A DNA stretch of 64,000 bases from Gammaproteobacteria bacterium (GTDB taxonomy: Bacteria > Pseudomonadota > Gammaproteobacteria > Steroidobacterales > Rariloculaceae): NCBI GenBank assembly GCA_022825505.1, contig JAJDWR010000025.1:124001-188000 (forward strand). Direction: 5' to 3'. Below, one piece after another: positions 43,296 through 56,715 of the stretch. The position numbers and the translations under genes are program-made. The notes under the pieces were generated by a model. That model searched no databases, had not been told where the DNA came from, and was given only the letters and a program-made list of their open reading frames with translations. Position 1 is the first letter of the stretch. Each line of letters begins with the position of its first letter.

Positions 43296-44234
43296 GTGAG
43301 CCGATCCCGGGACCTGATGGCCGGTGACCGCCTGGTGGTCGGGCTGGTGCAGATGAGCATGCGGCCCGACCCGGGCGAGAATCTGGCCCGCGCGCTGGAT
43401 CTCATCGCCAAGGCGCACGCCGCCGGCGCCACGATGGTCTGCCTGCCGGAACTGTTTTCCTTCAGATATTTCTGCCAGAGCGAGGACGCGGCCAATTTCG
43501 AGTTGGCCGAGCCGGTTCCCGGGCCGGCCACCCAGGCGCTGGAGGAAGTGGCCGCGAAACTGGACGTGGCCGTGATCGGGGGTGTGTTCGAACTTGGTGC
43601 GCACGGCAACTATCACAACACGGCCGTGTTTTTCGATGGCAGGCGCGGCTATCTCGGCAAGTACCGCAAGATGCACATTCCCGACGACCCCGTTTTCGGT
43701 TACCGCGAGAAGTACTATTTCACTTCCGGAGACCTCGACATCAGGCCGTTCCGCAGCAGTAGGGGCGCCTGCGGCGTGATGCTGTGCTGGGATCAGTGGT
43801 TTCCCGAGGCGGCGCGCCTGGCGGCCCTGAAGGGCGCGCAAATCCTGATCTATCCGACCGCCATCGGCTGGCATCCCGATGACAGCCCGGAAGTGCGCGC
43901 CCGTCAATCCGAGGCCTGGGAGCTGATGCAGAGAAGCCATGGTATCGCCAACGGTTGTTTTGTGATTGCCGTCAATCGTGTCGGGTTCGAGCCGGCTCCC
44001 GGCGGATCCGGGGGCATCGGCTTCTGGGGCGGCAGCTTCGCCTCAGCCCCCGACGGCCGCGTGCTGGCGCGGGCATCCGCCGAGTCGGACGAAGTGCTCA
44101 TCGCCGAATTCGACCTCGCCGCAGTCGAGCGATGTCGTGTCGAGTGGCCGTTTCTGCGTGACCGGCGCGTGGACGCCTACGCCGGCCTGCAGGAGCGGTA
44201 TCTCGCGGATGACGAGAACGCCTCCGGCGGCTGA
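43296..44234 (+). CDS. aguB: N-carbamoylputrescine amidohydrolase-like nitrilase (AguB-like)
   Basis: This 312-residue carbon-nitrogen hydrolase has the Glu-Lys-Cys triad as Glu52 (LPELFS), Lys125 (KYRKMHIPDD) and Cys164 (VMLCWDQWFPE). The last motif and PDDPVFGYREKYYF are characteristic of N-carbamoylputrescine amidohydrolases, which convert N-carbamoylputrescine to putrescine, CO2 and ammonia. It lies 52 bases after the arginine decarboxylase gene. GTG 43296 is used as the start; ATG 43317, seven codons later, would also fit. The route would need agmatine deiminase (AguA), not present nearby. Confidence 0.87.
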   Translation: MSRSRDLMAGDRLVVGLVQMSMRPDPGENLARALDLIAKAHAAGATMVCLPELFSFRYFCQSEDAANFELAEPVPGPATQALEEVAAKLDVAVIGGVFELGAHGNYHNTAVFFDGRRGYLGKYRKMHIPDDPVFGYREKYYFTSGDLDIRPFRSSRGACGVMLCWDQWFPEAARLAALKGAQILIYPTAIGWHPDDSPEVRARQSEAWELMQRSHGIANGCFVIAVNRVGFEPAPGGSGGIGFWGGSFASAPDGRVLARASAESDEVLIAEFDLAAVERCRVEWPFLRDRRVDAYAGLQERYLADDENASGG

Positions 44235-44253
44235 CGGTCCGCCGAAGGACTCA

Positions 44254-47200
44254 ATGATGTCCGCCGACTGTATCCGGATACGCGGCGCCCGCCAGAACAA
44301 CCTCAAGGGTCTGGACCTGGACCTGCCCCTCAACGAATTCATCGTCGTCACCGGCGTCAGCGGTTCCGGCAAGTCGTCCTTCGCGTTCGACACCGTGTAT
44401 TCCGAGGGGCAGCGGCGCTACGTGGAGACGTTCTCGCCCTATGCCCGGCAGTTCCTGGACCGGATGGACAAGCCCCGGGTCGACAGCATCGAGGGTATCC
44501 CGCCGGCCATCGCCATCGATCAGACCAATCCGGTGAGGACCTCGCGCTCCACGGTGGGCACGATGACGGAGATCAACGATCATCTCAAGTTGCTCTTCGC
44601 GCGCGCTGGCGAGCTGTACTGCCGGCGTTGCGGCCAAAGGGTGCGCAAGGACGAGCCCGAAGCGATTTTCCGGAAGCTGGGACGAATCCTTGGCGGTGAG
44701 GGTTCACGGATCGCGATTACCTTCACGGTGCCGATTCCCGGAAATTTCACTGCGGACGAGATCGAACGGTACCTGGCGGCGCAGGGCTACACGCGGATTC
44801 GAGCAAGAGGTGCCACGCGCTTCGAAGTCGTGCAGGATCGCGTGCGCCAGGGGGGAGCGAATCGCGCACGGATCATCGAGGCGCTGGAACTTGCGTTGGA
44901 GCGGGGCCGGGGGCACGTCACGGTCAGGGAACTCGAACACGGGGAAAGGGTATTTCGTTTCTCGTCATTGCTGCACTGCGCCACGTGCGACATCCACTAC
45001 ACCGAGCCCACGCCCAACAGCTTTTCCTTCAATTCACCCCTTGGCGCATGCCCGGAATGCCGCGGGTTCGGGCGCACCATGGGGATCGATCCCCGGCTGG
45101 TGGTTCCCGACGAAGGCAAGACTCTGGCCCAGGGAGCCATCCGGTCGCTGCAGAGCAAGAGCTACCTGGGGCGCCACCGAAAGCTGCTGGAACGTGCCGC
45201 GGCCAGGGGCGTCCCGGTGGATACCCCCTGGCGGGATCTGACAACGGAGCAGCGAGATTGGATCTGGCGAGGCGACAGGCCCCGGCGCAGGGGCGCCTGG
45301 TACGGGCTCGACCGCTTCTTTGCGTGGCTGGAGCGGCGCAGTTACCGGATGCACATTCGGGTGCTGCTTTCCCGGTACCGTTCCTACGACCGATGCAAGT
45401 CGTGCGGCGGGTCCCGGCTGAAGCCGGACGCGCTACTATGGCGGTTGGGTACGGTGCAAGACGCCGCGGATGCCATGGACCTGAGCCGGCGATTCCGCTA
45501 TCCCGACCTGGAAATGCCGCCGGAGTCCTTCGCAGAACTGCCGGGGCTGTGCATCCACGACGTCATGCAACTGCCCGTGAGTGCCGCCCTGGGCTTCTTC
45601 GAGCGTGTCCGGTTGCCCGGCGCCATGGACGATGCGGGACGGCTGCTGCTGGACGAAATCCGCGGCCGCCTGCGGTTCCTTTGCGAGGTCGGACTCGGCT
45701 ACCTCACGCTGGACCGCCAGTCGCGCACGCTCTCCGGCGGCGAGGTCCAGCGAATCAACCTGACCACGGCGCTGGGGGCGTCGCTGGTGAACGCGCTGTT
45801 CGTGCTCGACGAGCCCAGCATCGGTCTGCACGCAAGGGACATGAGCCGGGTGATCGGCGTGCTGCGGCGCCTGCGCGAGGCGGGCAATACGTTGCTCGTG
45901 GTCGAACACGATCCCCAGGTCATGCTCGCGGCGGACCGGATTCTGGATCTGGGTCCGGGGCCCGGTGCCGCCGGCGGCGAAGTGGTTTTCTTCGGAAGGC
46001 CCGGCGAGCTGAGGCATACCGGGAACTCGGTGACCGCCCGGTACCTGCGCGGCGAACGGCAGCTCAGCCGTACCCTTCTGCCGGTGGAGGTCGACGGCCC
46101 AACTCTCGATGTGCTGGGCGCCTCTCAACACAATCTCAGGCACATCGACGTGCGCATCCCCCTGGGGAGGCTGGTAGGCGTCACCGGTGTCAGCGGATCC
46201 GGCAAGTCCACGCTCGTCGTCGACGTGCTTCATCACGCGCTGGCGAGGCTCAAGGGCACGGGAAGCGCGCCCGCGGGAGCCCACGACGGAATCCGCGGCC
46301 ACGACAACATCGACCATGTAGTAGCCGTGGATCAGGCGCCCATCGGCCGCACCACCCGATCCAACGCCGCCAGCTTCGTCGGCTCGCTGGATGTGATACG
46401 CAAACGCCTGGCGGCGCAGCCGCTGGCCCGGGAACGCGGTTATGCGCCCGGCACCTTCAGCTTCAACTCGGGCAACGGCCGGTGCCCGGACTGCTCGGGC
46501 AAGGGCTTCGAGCACGTGGAGATGCAGTTTCTCAGCGATGTGTACCTGCGCTGCGGGGCCTGCGGAGGGCGGCGATTCAGGGAGGAAATCCTGGCAGTCA
46601 AGCTGCCCGGGCGATGCGGCGCCGGCAATTCCATGGCGGACATTCTGGAGATGACGGTTGCCGAAGCCGTGGAGTTCTTTTCGGACGATGCCGCGGTGCT
46701 GCGCGGGTTGCGTCCGCTGCAGGCGGTCGGCCTGGACTACCTGGCCCTCGGACAGCCGGTACCGACCCTCTCGGGCGGAGAGGCACAGCGACTCAAATTG
46801 GCCGGCCATCTGGCCAGGGCCCGCCGCCGTACCCAAGAGCCGACGCTCTTCATCTTCGACGAACCCACCACCGGACTGCACTTCGCCGATGTCGAAAAAC
46901 TGCTCGGCGCCTTCGACGAACTCATCCGCCAGGGTCATTCCGTCGTGGTCATCGAGCACAACCTGGACCTGATCCGCTGTTGCGACTGGATCATCGACCT
47001 CGGGCCGGAGGGCGGTGATGGGGGCGGGTTGGTCGTTGCTGCCGGTACCCCGCACCACCTGGAAGCCTGCGCCGAGAGCCACACGGGTCAGGCGCTCGCG
47101 GCGCTGGCCGACGGCGGGGCATCCACCGATGACCTCGGCGCTGACCGACCGGAGCCAACGAGTTCCGGCGTCCCGGACGCGCTTGAGTCGCCGCAGCCGC

Positions 47201-50079
47201 ATGGACCGGCCGGTACTTCCACGAGCCGGCCGCGGGAATCCGGGGTCCGGGTCGCGACGGGTGGCCGGACCACGCCGGATGCCCGGAGCGCGCCGGGTGG
47301 CCCGACCGACGGGGCCGTGGAGGTCGTTCGCGCCCGCGAGCACAACCTGAAGAACGTCGACATCCGCTTGCCGCGCAACCGGTTCACCGTCATCACCGGT
47401 GTGAGCGGCAGCGGCAAGAGCACGGTCGCCTTCGACATCCTGTTCGCCGAAGGCCAGCGCCGGTACCTGGAATCCCTCAATGCCTACGCGCGCCAGTTCG
47501 TCCAGCCGGCCGGCCGCGCGGATGTGGATGCGGTGTTCGGTATCCCACCGACCGTAGCGATCGAACAGCGCACCAGCCGCGGCGGCCGCAAGAGCACCGT
47601 CGCCACGCTGACGGAGATCCACCACTTTCTGCGCCTGCTGTTCGTCAAGCTCGGCGCGCAGCACTGCCCCGACTGCCGGGTTCCCATCGACGCCCAGAGC
47701 CCCGCGGCGATCCTGGGGCAATTGCTGTCCCGTTACCGGGGCCGGCGTGTGGAGTTGCTCAGCCCGATGGTGGTCGCCCGAAAGGGGTATTACACGGACC
47801 TTGCCAAGTGGGCGGCGGGCAAGGGATTTGATTACTTGCGCGTGGACGGTGAACGGGTGCCGACGGCCTCCTGGCCGCGGCTCGACCGCTTCAGGGAACA
47901 CGACATCGAGTTGCCGGTGGGCGAAGTCACGGTCGTGCCGGAAGCCGAGCGGGCGCTTGCGGCTCTCCTCTCGCGGGCGCTGGATTTCGGTGCCGGGAGA
48001 GTGGCTGTGCTGGACACCGGCAGGGCAACGGTGCTCGACGCCGACAGGGTAGCGCTGCTGGACGCCGGTACGGTAACGACGCTGGATGGCGATGGGCGGT
48101 ATGAGCCGAATGAGACTGAAAAGCCGAATGTCCCGACTGGGCCGAATGGGCCGGATGAACCCGTGTTGTTCTCGGTTCGCCGCGCCTGCCCCAGGTGCAG
48201 CCGCAGCTTCCCGGAACTGGATCCCAGGATGTTCTCCTTCAACTCCCGGCACGGCTGGTGCGGCCGTTGCCGCGGCGCCGGCGTCGAACTGGAGGAGGAT
48301 AACTGGAGGGAAGGCTCCGAAGAGGATGCAAGGAGCGAGTTGGCGGATCTGGAAGGCGATCGCGGTGGGCGTGGGGCGGCCGGGATCCAACGAAACAGCG
48401 AAGGGCGGGTCTGCGCGGCCTGCGGTGGCGCCCGGCTGTGTCCACAGTCGCTTTCGGTCAGTTTCAAGGACAGGAATATTGCCGAGTACTCGAATCTGCC
48501 GGTGTCCCGGGCGCTGGCGGTCATTGACGGGCTTGCACTCGAGGGCCGGGAAGCCCGTATCGCCGCCGACGCCCTGGTGGAACTCAAGGGCCGCCTCGAA
48601 CTCCTGGCGTTTCTCGGGCTCGACTATCTTGCACTGGACCGTGCTGCGCCCACGCTCAGCGGCGGGGAGGTGCAGCGGATCCGGCTGGCGGCACAACTGG
48701 GATCCAACCTGCGCGGCGTCTGCTACATCCTCGACGAACCCACCATCGGGCTGCATCCCCGGGACAATGGCCTGCTTCTTGCGACGCTCGAACGGCTGCG
48801 GGCCAAGGGCAATACCGTGGTGGTGGTGGAGCACGATGAGGCCACGATCCGGCGTGCGGAACATCTCATCGACCTGGGTCCCGGCGCGGGGGTGGGCGGT
48901 GGCGAGGTGGTGGCTGCGGGGAATCTGGACGAGGTCTTGCGGTCACCCCGTTCCATGACGGCGAAGATGCTCGCCAACCCGCTGCCTCACACCCTTTCCC
49001 GAAGTGCGGTCGACGGCGATACCGAGTGGTTGAACGTCGTCGGCGCCAGACGGCACAACCTCAAGTCCGTGAATCTCAAGCTGCCCCTCGGCGCGCTGAC
49101 CTGCGTCACCGGCGTCAGCGGCAGCGGCAAGAGCACGCTGGTGCGGGAGGTGCTGTTTGAGAACGTCAAGGCACACCTGGCGCGACGGGAGGGCGAATTG
49201 CGGGGCTGCGACGCGCTGGAAGGCTGGGAATCGCTGCGCCGGGCGCTGGAAGTCGATCAGACCCCGATCGGCAAGACGCCCCGATCCTGTCCGGCGACCT
49301 ACATCGGCATCTGGGGCGAGATCCGCCGGCTCTTCTCCATGACGCCGGAGGCCCGCATCCGGGGCTACGGGCCGGGCCGCTTCTCCTTCAACCTGGCCGG
49401 CGGCCGCTGCGATTACTGCGACGGCCAGGGGGTGAAGAAAATCGCCATGAACTTCCTGCCCGATGTGCGCATCCGTTGCGAGCGCTGCGGCGGCGGCCGC
49501 TTCAACGGCGAAACGCTGGAAGTCAGGTTCAGGGGCCGGACCATCGCCCAGGTCCTGGCCATGAGCATCGACGAGGCGCTGGTGTTCTTCGCGGCACACC
49601 CGAAGCTGCAATACACGCTGCAACTGCTGCAGGATGTGGGACTGGGCTACCTCACGCTGGGCCAGCAAAGCCCGACCCTGTCCGGCGGGGAAGCGCAACG
49701 CATCAAGCTCGTCGCCGAACTCGCCAAGTCCCGGCCGAGAATAGAACGCATCGGTGCAAGTCGGCGAAAGACGCTCTACGTGCTCGACGAGCCCACCATC
49801 GGGCTGCACATGGCCGATGTCGGCAAACTCATCGACGTGCTCCACCGCCTGGTGGACGCCGGCAACACGGTCGTGGTGATCGAGCACAACCTGGACCTGA
49901 TCGCCGAAGCCGACTGGGTCGTGGACCTTGGCCCCGAAGGCGGCGACCGCGGCGGGCGAATCGTTGCGCAGGGCCCTCCCGGACGCCTTCTTGAAGAACA
50001 GGTGGACTCGTATACGGTAGCGGCGTTGCAGGAGTTGCTTTCCGGGCGCGAGGAGCTGCGGGCGCCAACTCTACCCTGA
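44254..50079 (+). CDS. uvrA: Tandem (double-length) UvrA excinuclease subunit
   Basis: The protein has 1941 residues, about twice the usual 940. It contains four Walker A motifs of the type GVSGSGKS (near residues 34, 645, 1048 and 1619), each paired with a LSGGE-type signature and a FDEP or LDEP Walker B, so it consists of two complete UvrA units joined head to tail. UvrA-type zinc modules (CPDCSGKGFEH...CGACGG and CDYCDGQGVKK...CERCGG) follow the second and fourth sites. A Pro/Ser/Gly-rich linker (about residues 950-1025) joins the units. Fused UvrA dimers are known in some bacteria such as chlamydiae. It should recognise DNA damage for nucleotide excision repair. ATG 44254 or 44257 follows directly after the amidohydrolase gene. 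Confidence 0.9.
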   Translation: MMSADCIRIRGARQNNLKGLDLDLPLNEFIVVTGVSGSGKSSFAFDTVYSEGQRRYVETFSPYARQFLDRMDKPRVDSIEGIPPAIAIDQTNPVRTSRSTVGTMTEINDHLKLLFARAGELYCRRCGQRVRKDEPEAIFRKLGRILGGEGSRIAITFTVPIPGNFTADEIERYLAAQGYTRIRARGATRFEVVQDRVRQGGANRARIIEALELALERGRGHVTVRELEHGERVFRFSSLLHCATCDIHYTEPTPNSFSFNSPLGACPECRGFGRTMGIDPRLVVPDEGKTLAQGAIRSLQSKSYLGRHRKLLERAAARGVPVDTPWRDLTTEQRDWIWRGDRPRRRGAWYGLDRFFAWLERRSYRMHIRVLLSRYRSYDRCKSCGGSRLKPDALLWRLGTVQDAADAMDLSRRFRYPDLEMPPESFAELPGLCIHDVMQLPVSAALGFFERVRLPGAMDDAGRLLLDEIRGRLRFLCEVGLGYLTLDRQSRTLSGGEVQRINLTTALGASLVNALFVLDEPSIGLHARDMSRVIGVLRRLREAGNTLLVVEHDPQVMLAADRILDLGPGPGAAGGEVVFFGRPGELRHTGNSVTARYLRGERQLSRTLLPVEVDGPTLDVLGASQHNLRHIDVRIPLGRLVGVTGVSGSGKSTLVVDVLHHALARLKGTGSAPAGAHDGIRGHDNIDHVVAVDQAPIGRTTRSNAASFVGSLDVIRKRLAAQPLARERGYAPGTFSFNSGNGRCPDCSGKGFEHVEMQFLSDVYLRCGACGGRRFREEILAVKLPGRCGAGNSMADILEMTVAEAVEFFSDDAAVLRGLRPLQAVGLDYLALGQPVPTLSGGEAQRLKLAGHLARARRRTQEPTLFIFDEPTTGLHFADVEKLLGAFDELIRQGHSVVVIEHNLDLIRCCDWIIDLGPEGGDGGGLVVAAGTPHHLEACAESHTGQALAALADGGASTDDLGADRPEPTSSGVPDALESPQPHGPAGTSTSRPRESGVRVATGGRTTPDARSAPGGPTDGAVEVVRAREHNLKNVDIRLPRNRFTVITGVSGSGKSTVAFDILFAEGQRRYLESLNAYARQFVQPAGRADVDAVFGIPPTVAIEQRTSRGGRKSTVATLTEIHHFLRLLFVKLGAQHCPDCRVPIDAQSPAAILGQLLSRYRGRRVELLSPMVVARKGYYTDLAKWAAGKGFDYLRVDGERVPTASWPRLDRFREHDIELPVGEVTVVPEAERALAALLSRALDFGAGRVAVLDTGRATVLDADRVALLDAGTVTTLDGDGRYEPNETEKPNVPTGPNGPDEPVLFSVRRACPRCSRSFPELDPRMFSFNSRHGWCGRCRGAGVELEEDNWREGSEEDARSELADLEGDRGGRGAAGIQRNSEGRVCAACGGARLCPQSLSVSFKDRNIAEYSNLPVSRALAVIDGLALEGREARIAADALVELKGRLELLAFLGLDYLALDRAAPTLSGGEVQRIRLAAQLGSNLRGVCYILDEPTIGLHPRDNGLLLATLERLRAKGNTVVVVEHDEATIRRAEHLIDLGPGAGVGGGEVVAAGNLDEVLRSPRSMTAKMLANPLPHTLSRSAVDGDTEWLNVVGARRHNLKSVNLKLPLGALTCVTGVSGSGKSTLVREVLFENVKAHLARREGELRGCDALEGWESLRRALEVDQTPIGKTPRSCPATYIGIWGEIRRLFSMTPEARIRGYGPGRFSFNLAGGRCDYCDGQGVKKIAMNFLPDVRIRCERCGGGRFNGETLEVRFRGRTIAQVLAMSIDEALVFFAAHPKLQYTLQLLQDVGLGYLTLGQQSPTLSGGEAQRIKLVAELAKSRPRIERIGASRRKTLYVLDEPTIGLHMADVGKLIDVLHRLVDAGNTVVVIEHNLDLIAEADWVVDLGPEGGDRGGRIVAQGPPGRLLEEQVDSYTVAALQELLSGREELRAPTLP
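48004..48163 (+). repeat. In-frame tandem repeat inside the second UvrA unit
   Basis: About four degenerate 24-base units encode VLDTGRAT, VLDADRVA, LLDAGTVT and TLDGDG. They are followed by a Pro/Asn-rich run (EPNETEKPNVPTGPNGPDEP). The stretch lies in the variable insertion of the third ATPase domain (about residues 1250-1303), before the PRCSRSF zinc module, and is absent from typical UvrA. It looks like a recent slippage expansion. Confidence 0.6.
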
Positions 50080-50119
50080 GGCTGCCCCGGGTTCATGCCT
50101 GACTGCTGCGCACAGCCTC
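50078..50119. terminator. Possible bidirectional terminator hairpin between uvrA and czcA
   Basis: GAGGCTG (50078-50084) is complementary to CAGCCTC (50113-50119), with a 28-base loop, in the 134-base gap between the convergent uvrA and czcA genes. There is no clear T-tract, so the call is weak. Confidence 0.3.
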
Positions 50120-50213
50120 CATGAGCCATATCATCCTTGCAAATCCGGATCATCGGTCCGGAAATACAAACTTGATCTTGCTGGAGGGGCAATCCGCACC
50201 GCAAGTCGGGAAC

Positions 50214-54577
<4,364 letters not shown>

Positions 54578-54585
54578 GGCAAACC

Positions 54586-55866
54586 TCACTGCGCCTCGGC
54601 CGGGGTCAGGACGCGGACCCCGGTCAGGCGCTCGATCTCGACGACGAGTCCATGGGCGTCGATACTGGTTTCCAGCAGTTCGTTACGGGCCTCCAGCAGT
54701 TCCGACTGCACCGCGCTCAATTCGAAGTAGCTGCTGCGCCCCAGCTCGTAGGCCCTGCGCGTATCCGCCAGCGCGCTCTCCAGCAACGGGATCAGCCGTT
54801 CGCTCAGGGTCGTCGCAACATCCACGTCATGGAGGAGTTCCTGATAGAGGACAAACAGGGCGGTTTCGATGCGAACGCGGGTTGCCCGTGCGTCCCCCGA
54901 CGCCCGGGCCATGTCGGCGAATGTTTCGGCGATGCGTCCCAGGTAGCGGTCCCTCGTTCCCAGCGGCATGGTGATCTCTCCGACCAGGGCGAAGTCGTCT
55001 GTCGCCTCGATGCGGCGAACGCCGGCGCGGAGTTGCCAGTCCGGACGGCTGCGTGCCTGTGCCACGTGCAGTTCGGCTTCGGCCAGGCGGCGCCGGGACA
55101 TGAAGAACGCAATGTCGGGATTGGCGTCCACCCGGGACCGGAGGGTTTCCATCGGCTCCACAGCCGGTAGCGCATGGACATCTCCCACGGCCCGGCCGAA
55201 ATCCGGCTGAGTTTCTCCCCACTGCTCGCTCAGGCGGTGATTGGCCGAAACGAGCTCGTGTTCGTAGTCCTCTTCCAGCAGTTGCGCCCGCACCAGACCG
55301 GCTTCGGCTCGCGACAGCTCGGCTTGCGTGGCGCCGCCTGCCGCCACCCGTGCGCGAACCGCCTCGACGGTCTGCCCGGCCTGGCGAATCGCCTCGGCGG
55401 CATTGACCAGGCGCGCCTGAAAGGCCAGGCAGGCAAGAAAACGCCGGGCAGTTTCGGCTGCGGCGTCCAGTTGCATGACCTGCGCTTCGACTTCGTGGAG
55501 CGAGACGTCGGCCATTGCGGCGTCGATCTGGCGAAGGCGGACGCCACGCTCCAGAACCCAGATGATGGATAACGTGGTTTCCGCTCCCCTCACCCCACGG
55601 AAGTCATCGGTTCCCAGGGCATCGTTTATGGCCAGGTCCAGCACCGGGTTAGGGGCGATATTGGCCTGCTGAACCCGGCTCCAGGCGGCGTCGACCTGAT
55701 AGCCGTTCGCGGCCAGCGCCGGATTGGCGTCCAGGGTCCGCGCCAGCGCCTCGTCCAGCGTGACGGACGGTAACGTCTGCGGCAGGGCGGTCTGCGCGGC
55801 CGCGACCAGAGTGAAGGTCCAGAGCGCGAAGCACGCCCGGGAATTTCGCACGAATCGATCCAGCAT
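54586..55866 (-). CDS. czcC: Outer-membrane efflux channel (CzcC-like, TolC family)
   Basis: This 426-residue protein has a signal peptide and the two internally related long-helix repeats of the outer membrane efflux protein family: SVTLDEALARTLDANPALAA in the first half and the second repeat around residue 240-420 with long amphipathic helices. It forms the outer-membrane duct for the RND pump. ATG 55866 is preferred over ATG 55887 because the signal-like segment follows. Gene order C-B-A on the - strand matches czcCBA operons. Confidence 0.87.
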   Translation of the reverse strand: MLDRFVRNSRACFALWTFTLVAAAQTALPQTLPSVTLDEALARTLDANPALAANGYQVDAAWSRVQQANIAPNPVLDLAINDALGTDDFRGVRGAETTLSIIWVLERGVRLRQIDAAMADVSLHEVEAQVMQLDAAAETARRFLACLAFQARLVNAAEAIRQAGQTVEAVRARVAAGGATQAELSRAEAGLVRAQLLEEDYEHELVSANHRLSEQWGETQPDFGRAVGDVHALPAVEPMETLRSRVDANPDIAFFMSRRRLAEAELHVAQARSRPDWQLRAGVRRIEATDDFALVGEITMPLGTRDRYLGRIAETFADMARASGDARATRVRIETALFVLYQELLHDVDVATTLSERLIPLLESALADTRRAYELGRSSYFELSAVQSELLEARNELLETSIDAHGLVVEIERLTGVRVLTPAEAQ

Positions 55867-55935
55867 CGAAGGATCTCCCAATTGCATACAAGCTCACGCG
55901 CCGCCTGGCGCGCAGAGGAATCAGGCACGATGAAG

Positions 55936-56352
55936 TCAGGAGATGTGGGGAGGAGCGCGCAGCGGTGGCCGCCAGCGCGATTTACGGGTAGCAGGTCGCG
56001 GTTCGGATTGCGCCAGCCGAACCTGCGCGACTTGAAGCTGGTGAATCAGCAGGACCTGTTGCAGGTTGAGATCGACATCCGCGAGAGTCGATTTGCCCCC
56101 GCGCATCTCGGTCATGGAAATTTCGCTGTCTCCGGCATGATCCTGTTCGCCCGGATGGTCGTGCTCCGGCGTGTCCGGATGGTGCACGTGCATTTCGTCG
56201 CCGTGACTGTGGAGCAAGTGGGCGTGGAGATGGGCGCCGCGGGGGCTGCCGACGTTGCCATCGGCATCCACATGCATGTGCAGGCCGCCGAGCTGAACGG
56301 CCAGGAGGCTCACGCATGCGGAGACCAGCAACGGGTACCTGAGACGATGCAT
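55936..56352 (-). CDS. Small exported His-rich protein preceding the czc genes
   Basis: This 138-residue protein starts with a signal peptide (RYPLLVSACVSLLAVQLGG). The next part is crowded with histidines (HLHAHLLHSHGDEMHVHH, then HDHPGEQDHAG), which points to periplasmic binding of Zn, Co, Cu or Ni. The C-terminal third is basic. Comparable small His-rich proteins (CzcI-like) precede Czc/Cnr pumps and act as metal buffers or regulators. The gap to czcC is about 70 bases, so it is probably the first gene of the operon. The exact family is not recognised. Confidence 0.7.
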   Translation of the reverse strand: MHRLRYPLLVSACVSLLAVQLGGLHMHVDADGNVGSPRGAHLHAHLLHSHGDEMHVHHPDTPEHDHPGEQDHAGDSEISMTEMRGGKSTLADVDLNLQQVLLIHQLQVAQVRLAQSEPRPATRKSRWRPPLRAPPHIS

Positions 56353-56715
56353 GGTGAAAATTGTATCACCCCTTCCCGAGGGCCGTCCGGGTGGCCGGCC
56401 CGATCCGCGCTCAGCACTGTCGCCGCCGTTCGCAAGACTGCCAAATTCGCGCGAATCGTGTTGTGATGATACGACATACATCCGATGGATCGATCCTAAT
56501 GTGCAGATATTGTGGAGATTTTCCGGGGAGGGTTGCTTTCGTCGAAATGATCTACCACCATTCGTATTCTGCCAACAGATTGGCAGTAGTACCGGATACC
56601 GGGTCACTCTTGTACCTTTGACGCAGGAGAAGCCCCCGGACGAAGGTCGACGGAGTTTTCGCCACGAAGTGGGTGGTGAACCGAGGAAGAACACGGAGAA
56701 ACCAGGGAGCTGAAT
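56353..56715. other. 363-base divergent regulatory gap
   Basis: This gap separates the czc operon (-) from a TonB-dependent receptor gene (+). No convincing coding sequence was found. It has lower GC than the flanks around 56460-56600 and contains a perfect 7-bp inverted repeat (56569-56586). Promoters for both directions are expected here, but no strong -35/-10 pair stands out. Confidence 0.5.
56569..56586 (+). promoter_or_regulatory. Operator-like inverted repeat upstream of the TonB receptor gene
   Basis: CTGCCAA-CAGA-TTGGCAG is a perfect 7-bp inverted repeat with a 4-base spacer, 130 bases before ATG 56716. A palindrome of this size in a divergent promoter gap is suggestive of a dimeric repressor or activator site. 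The cognate regulator is not in the window. Confidence 0.45.

Noticed and set aside
45436..48864. A 1142-codon open frame opposite uvrA on the - strand.
   Set aside because: It lies inside a gene with four clear ATPase motifs and has no family signature of its own.
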